Of a stretch of DNA of 64,000 nucleotides, positions 60,616 through 64,000 are shown one piece after another. Each line of letters opens with the position of its first letter. Within the stretch, counting starts at the first letter, position 1. Where the stretch lies: positions 1,178,001-1,242,000 of the forward strand of contig NZ_CP192600.1 in assembly GCF_050632395.1 (NCBI RefSeq), in the 5' to 3' direction. This stretch comes from JAUYQR01 sp050632395. GTDB lineage: Bacteria; Pseudomonadota; Alphaproteobacteria; Rhodobacterales; Rhodobacteraceae. The position numbers were made by a program, and so were the translations under genes. Below the pieces are notes generated by a model, which was given only the letters and a program-made list of their open reading frames with translations, ran no database searches and was not told the DNA's origin.

Positions 60616-61251
60616 AGGAGGGTTTCTGGAACATACGGCGCATTCTGGGGTGGGACGGATATGGCAAGGGGCTGCGGCGCGCCTTTGAAAGCTTTACCAG
60701 CGACACCGGCATTGCCGTGTCATTCCACAGCGTCCGCAATCAGGACGAGATGCACCACGTGGCCGGGACCGAGGCCTTCAATGTCGCTTGCCCGACGACC
60801 GACAGGCTGGCCAGCTGGCTGGACAGCAGCCTGATCGCCCCGCTGGACGAAGACCGCATTGGCTTTTCCCGGATCGACCCTACCTTTCACGCCGACGCGC
60901 AGACGGTCATTCATGAAAGGCGCTATGGCTCGCCGAACATCTGGGGGGGGGTGCCGGGATTGGGCACCATACGGACAGCGCCCCGCTGGACCCTGCCGGG
61001 GTCGGCCTGATGACCCTGTTCGATCCGGCCTATGCCGGTCGTCTGGCGTTGCGCGAGGACACGGCTTTTGTCGCTGCAGGCCGGGCGCTTGAGGCGTCAG
61101 GGCGGCTGCCTTTCCCGTTCGACGACTCTTATCGCTCCGAACACAGGATGATCGCCAACCACGACTTCATTGGCGCGTTTCTAGCCGATCACGCGGCCCA
61201 TGTCGCCCGGTTCTGGTTCAGCGAGGATGAAGGGATGGAGGCATTCTGGTC
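60582..61251 (+). pseudogene. Extracellular solute-binding protein (PotD-like), frameshifted and cut by an IS
   Basis: The first frame (60582 to about 60943) reads MRDLQVFGWRPKEGFWN, YGKGLRRAFESFTSDTGIAV and YGSPNIWGG; the reading then continues in another frame as AGIGHHTDSAPLDPAG, LFDPAYAGRLALREDTAFVA and VARFWFSEDEGMEAFW. Family features (SPN-WG, DLFDPAYAGK-like) are preserved on both sides of the shift. The shift coincides with a run of nine G residues at 60943-60951. The 3' end is lost at the IS3 left end (61252). No signal peptide remains. Confidence 0.7.
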
Positions 61252-61312
61252 TGCCCCCTGAAAAGTGGTCCTCCCTGAGGTATGGCTTACGAGCCATTTG
61301 GAGGATGCAGGA

Positions 61313-61582
61313 ATGCCCCAGAAGAAGCACAAGCCGGAGGAGATCGTCGCAAAGCTGCGGCAGGTCGACGTGTTGGTGTCGCAAGGCCATTCGGTTTCCG
61401 AAGCCGTGCGCTCGATCGGCGTGACGCAGTTCACCTACTATCGGTGGCGCAAGGAGTTCGGCGGGCTGAAGAATCACCAGGTGAAGCGGCTGAAGGAGCT
61501 CGAGAAGGATCGAGCCATTGAGGCGCCATTGGTTCGAGCCCAATGGCGAGGGAGCGACTTCGGAAGGCGGTCTCCGACCTGA
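61313..61582 (+). pseudogene. IS3-family OrfA disrupted by the hairpin repeat
   Basis: The N-terminal part is normal for this IS group (KHKPEEIVAKLRQVDVLVSQ, SIGVTQFTYYRWRKEFGGLK, VKRLKELEKD). Inside the leucine zipper the frame enters the 44-bp repeat (AIEAPLVRAQWRGS) and stops at 61582. The true continuation (LRKAVSDLTLEKLILREAAS) is still present, but in another frame from about 61555. Confidence 0.75.
61510..61553. repeat. 44-bp hairpin repeat, copy B
   Basis: This copy has a perfect 9-bp stem, CGCCATTGG and CCAATGGCG, around TTCGAGC. It interrupts orfA in the leucine-zipper region. It matches copy A at 103-145 except for three positions. The two host IS3 elements belong to different groups, so the repeat has been inserted twice. 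Confidence 0.75.
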
Positions 61583-61639
61583 CGCTCGAGAAGCTCATCC
61601 TGCGGGAGGCAGCATCGGGAACCGAAGGTCCGCGTAGCG

Positions 61640-62538
61640 AAACTACTGAGCCCCGCCCTCCGCCGTGCTTGCATCGAACATGTCAGGCAGAAGTTCCGGA
61701 TCTCGGAACGGTTCGCCTGTCGTGTCCTCGGGCAGCATCGCTCGACACAGCGGAAGATGCCGCAGGGCCGGGCCGACGAGGAGGCTCTCACCGCGGACAT
61801 CATCGCGCTCGCCAGCCAGTTTGGTCGCTACGGCTACCGCCGGATCACGGCTCTTCTACGCGAGGCGGGCTGGGCGGTGAATGTGAAGCGGGTCGAGCGC
61901 ATCTGGCGGCGGGAGGGGCTGAAGGTGCCTGCAAAACAACCGAAGAAGGGCCGGCTCTGGCTGAATGATGGGTCCTGCATCCGTCTTCGGCCAGAGCGTC
62001 CGAACCACGTCTGGTCCTACGACTTCGTTGAAAGCCGAACTCATGATGGAAGGAAGTTCCGCATGCTCAACCTCATCGACGAGTTCACCCGGGAGTGCCT
62101 GGCAATCCGGATCGACAGGAGGCTCCGATCGACCGACGTCATCGACGTCTTGTCCGATCTCTTCATCCTGCGCGGCGTGCCGGATCACATACGGTCCGAC
62201 AACGGCCCGGAGTTCATTGCCAAAGCTGTAAGGGACTGGACGCCGCCGTCGGCGCAAAGACCGCCTATATCGAGCCTGGCAGCCCTTGGGAGAACGGCAT
62301 CTGCGAGAGCTTCAACTCGAAACTCAGGGACGAGCTGCTCAACGGGGAGATCTTCCACAGCCTCGCCGAGGCGAAGATCATCATCGAAAGCTGGCGCCGC
62401 CACTACAACACAAAGCGCCCGCACTCATCACTGGGGTATCGCCCGCCAGCTCCCGAGGTCATCCAATGGCCGGCTTCGCCATCCGGAGCCGCTCCGCCGG
62501 CCACCCCGGCTGTAGCGCCAAGACCCGTCATGCACTAA
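61640..62538 (+). pseudogene. IS3-family OrfB with a one-base deletion
   Basis: The first frame gives ALRRACIEHVRQKFRISERF, FGRYGYRRITALLREAGWAV and the first two catalytic aspartates (WSYDFVESR, IRSDNGPEF). After AVRDW near 62237-62242 the frame shifts; the continuation with the catalytic Glu (AYIEPGSPWENGICESFNSK, then RRHYNTKRPHSSLGYRPP) is in the next frame and ends at 62538. Restoring one base after TGGA would rejoin the gene. As it stands the third catalytic residue is lost from the main frame. Confidence 0.75.
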
Positions 62539-62567
62539 GACTGTAACCGGACCACTCGATCGGGGCA

Positions 62568-62702
62568 GGCCAGCTCAAGATCTTGCTTTGGCCAGGATTT
62601 AATTCAGTTTCGGGCGCAAAACTGCGTCCACTTGACCAGGTATCGTTCAGACATCCGCTCAGTTCGCTTGATGCCCTGAACGCATCAATCGTTCGCAGGC
62701 GG
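62568..62702. other. Short intergenic DNA after IS3
   Basis: 135 bp without a recognisable gene lie between the IS3 right end and the stop of the solute-binding-type gene. Confidence 0.4.
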
Positions 62703-64000
62703 TCACTTATGATACAGTTCGCCATAGATACGATTTTCGGCGTCGCGCAGGGCCTGCCGAGGTTGTTTTCCGTTGAAGACAGCGTCGTGAATTTCCGTTC
62801 CCAAGACCGTCTCGATGTAGCTGAATTCCTTGATCGGCGGCCGGGCCCAGGTGACGAGTTGGTTCCTGCGGGCAAGTTGATCGACCATGCTGACAATTGG
62901 CGACGAGGCCAGCGCTTCGGGGTCTGCGCAGACCGAAAAGCGCGGCGCCACGGGAAATCCGTTCTTAACATGCGCCTTCATTGCCTCGGGTGAAACCATC
63001 CAGGCAAGTGCGTTCATGATCTGGCGCTGCCGGGCCGGTGGAACACGGGCGGGAATGGTCATGAGGAAACCCCCGACGGGTGCTGCGACCTGATGCATCC
63101 TTCGGGACGGTGGCGGAAGATATGCGACGCGGCGCGCCACTTGCGAGCTGAGTTCGTGTTCGAAGCGCGCGGCACGCATCGTCCAGCAATAGGCCAGCCC
63201 GACCTGGCCATACATGAAGTAGCTCAGCCCGCGTTCCCAATCCACCTTGGCGATGTCAGGCGGCGAAACCTCGGCCAGTTGCTTCATGTATTCAATGACA
63301 TCGAGCGAATCGTCAGTGTTGATCTGCAGCTTAAGTTTTTCGAAGCGGTCGAAGGTCCAGCTTTCCCGATTGTGCATCGGGATGTCGATGATGGTCTTCT
63401 GGCAGGCGGCCAGAAAGAACATGAAGGAATTGGCGATGGGCATCCCGCGCTGGCCGTTCCAGGCAATACCGTAGAATTCGTTCGCCGGGCGGTGCAGGGC
63501 GCGGGCGGCGGCGATGGTTTCATCGAAAGTGCGGGGATAGGTCAGGCTGCGATCTTCAAAGAGGTCGCGGCGGGCGGCCAGGATTTCGATCGTGCAATAA
63601 AGCGGGATTCCGTACTGGGTACCCTTCCAGTTTCCGGTGCCCCAGACCGAAGGATGGAAATCCAGCGGATTGATCGCAGCGTCGTTCAGCAGTTCATCCA
63701 AGGGGGCCAGGCAGCCTTTTTCGGCGAATTCGCCAAGCCAGGGCATGTTGAGGGCCACGACGTCATGGTCCGGTATTGGTGCTGCAAATGCCTTGTGGGC
63801 ATTTGTGTAGAGGTCGGGTAGCCGGTGCAGCTGAAAGCTGCTTTTGCGGCTGAGGTCGTTCCTGAAATCAGACCACATGTTTCGCATTGCGGAAAAGTAG
63901 TTGTCGTCGTTCAGAAGGAACCGGATGTCGCCCGGCACCTTGACGGCAATATCGTCGCCCCGGACGGGAGAGATGATCTGTGCGGCAAAGTAGCTGCCGC
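62703..64000 (-). CDS. Extracellular solute-binding-type protein, 5' end outside window
   Basis: About 432 residues are visible and the frame is still open at the right edge. The core is a family 1 solute-binding fold (DIRFLLNDDNYFSAMRNMWS, VVALNMPWLGEFAEKGCLAP, GIPLYCTIEILAARRDLFED, SFMFFLAACQKTIID, VGGFLMTIPARVPPARQRQI). A GTG at 63938 could serve as a start, but at least 20 in-frame residues precede it (SYFAAQIISPVRGDDIAVKV) and there is no signal peptide in view. The protein may therefore be longer, perhaps with an additional N-terminal domain. Confidence 0.7.
   Translation of the reverse strand, partial: GSYFAAQIISPVRGDDIAVKVPGDIRFLLNDDNYFSAMRNMWSDFRNDLSRKSSFQLHRLPDLYTNAHKAFAAPIPDHDVVALNMPWLGEFAEKGCLAPLDELLNDAAINPLDFHPSVWGTGNWKGTQYGIPLYCTIEILAARRDLFEDRSLTYPRTFDETIAAARALHRPANEFYGIAWNGQRGMPIANSFMFFLAACQKTIIDIPMHNRESWTFDRFEKLKLQINTDDSLDVIEYMKQLAEVSPPDIAKVDWERGLSYFMYGQVGLAYCWTMRAARFEHELSSQVARRVAYLPPPSRRMHQVAAPVGGFLMTIPARVPPARQRQIMNALAWMVSPEAMKAHVKNGFPVAPRFSVCADPEALASSPIVSMVDQLARRNQLVTWARPPIKEFSYIETVLGTEIHDAVFNGKQPRQALRDAENRIYGELYHK

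Larger units (their letters stand above)
61252..62567 (+). mobile_element. IS3-family insertion sequence, about 1.32 kb, defective
   Basis: The ends share TGCCCC-N-GTGGTCC-type inverted repeats (TGCCCCCTGAAAAGTGGTCC at the left; the complement of TGCCCCGATCGAGTGGTCC at the right). Inside are orfA with an inserted hairpin repeat and orfB with a one-base deletion. No exact target duplication is seen. Confidence 0.8.

Noticed and set aside
1..64000. CRISPR array, rRNA, tRNA or replication origin
   Set aside because: No regularly spaced repeats, no rRNA-like segments, no complete tRNA cloverleaf and no iteron clusters were seen on reading through.

Overview
This window looks like the accessory DNA of a high-GC alphaproteobacterium, most likely Rhodobacterales (Paracoccus/Rhodobacter-like). 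The support is the codon usage, the gene families (DUF1127, ECF42-type sigma factor, BMP- and ribose-type ABC transporters, GntR-like LacI repressors, an FnrL-like box) and the dense IS relics. I saw no rRNA, tRNA, CRISPR array or replication origin. The gene density of catabolic operons separated by IS debris suits a plasmid, chromid or genomic island, but I cannot tell which.

Layout. 1-4.9 kb: a defective IS3 element, two serine-resolvase tails, a winged-helix/TPR regulator and a DUF1127 protein. 4.9-16.3 kb: a nitrogen-scavenging locus made of two LysR regulators, a BMP-type ABC transporter, formamidase, biuret hydrolase, a second isochorismatase-fold cysteine hydrolase, a cupin, and a divergent allophanate hydrolase. 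Together these should import a small urea-like compound and release ammonia from it. 16.3-18.5 kb: an IS6 fragment, an intact IS3 element and an aldo/keto reductase stub. 18.7-22.1 kb: a DGPF protein with its ECF42 sigma factor, a broken DUF1905 gene, a Crp/Fnr regulator and a small membrane protein. 22.1-26.4 kb: a Tat-exported amidohydrolase, a MITE-like repeat, an IS5-family element and a small exported protein. 26.5-31.8 kb: a three-gene phosphorelay operon in which a receiver domain is fused to an EamA/DMT-type membrane transporter, followed by a hybrid kinase and an HPt protein. I consider this the most unusual locus in the window.

32.3-38.2 kb: a ribose-type ABC transporter, a 2-hydroxyacid dehydrogenase and a flavin monooxygenase. 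38.7-39.1 kb: a DUF2339 remnant. 39.3-51.0 kb: a gluconate/idonate-type sugar-acid locus with an ABC transporter, lactonase, idonate and gluconate dehydrogenases, gluconokinase, a 3-hydroxyisobutyrate dehydrogenase-like enzyme and two GntR-like LacI repressors. Its promoters share at least five copies of a TGTTA-N4-TAACA operator. 51.2-58.0 kb: an alpha-galactoside locus with a LacI regulator, a MalFGEK-like ABC transporter and a GH4 alpha-galactosidase. 58.0-62.6 kb: an IS110 element whose transposase carries an amber codon, a decayed AraC/GlxA regulator, a decayed solute-binding protein and a broken IS3 element. 62.7-64 kb: a solute-binding-type protein running off the right edge.

The lower-scale signals I consider most informative are the shared operators and LysR boxes, which link transcription units; a 43-44 bp hairpin repeat found inside two different IS3 elements 61 kb apart; and several pseudogenes too short for ORF calling. 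Functions are inferred from recognisable motifs and gene context. No database search was run.
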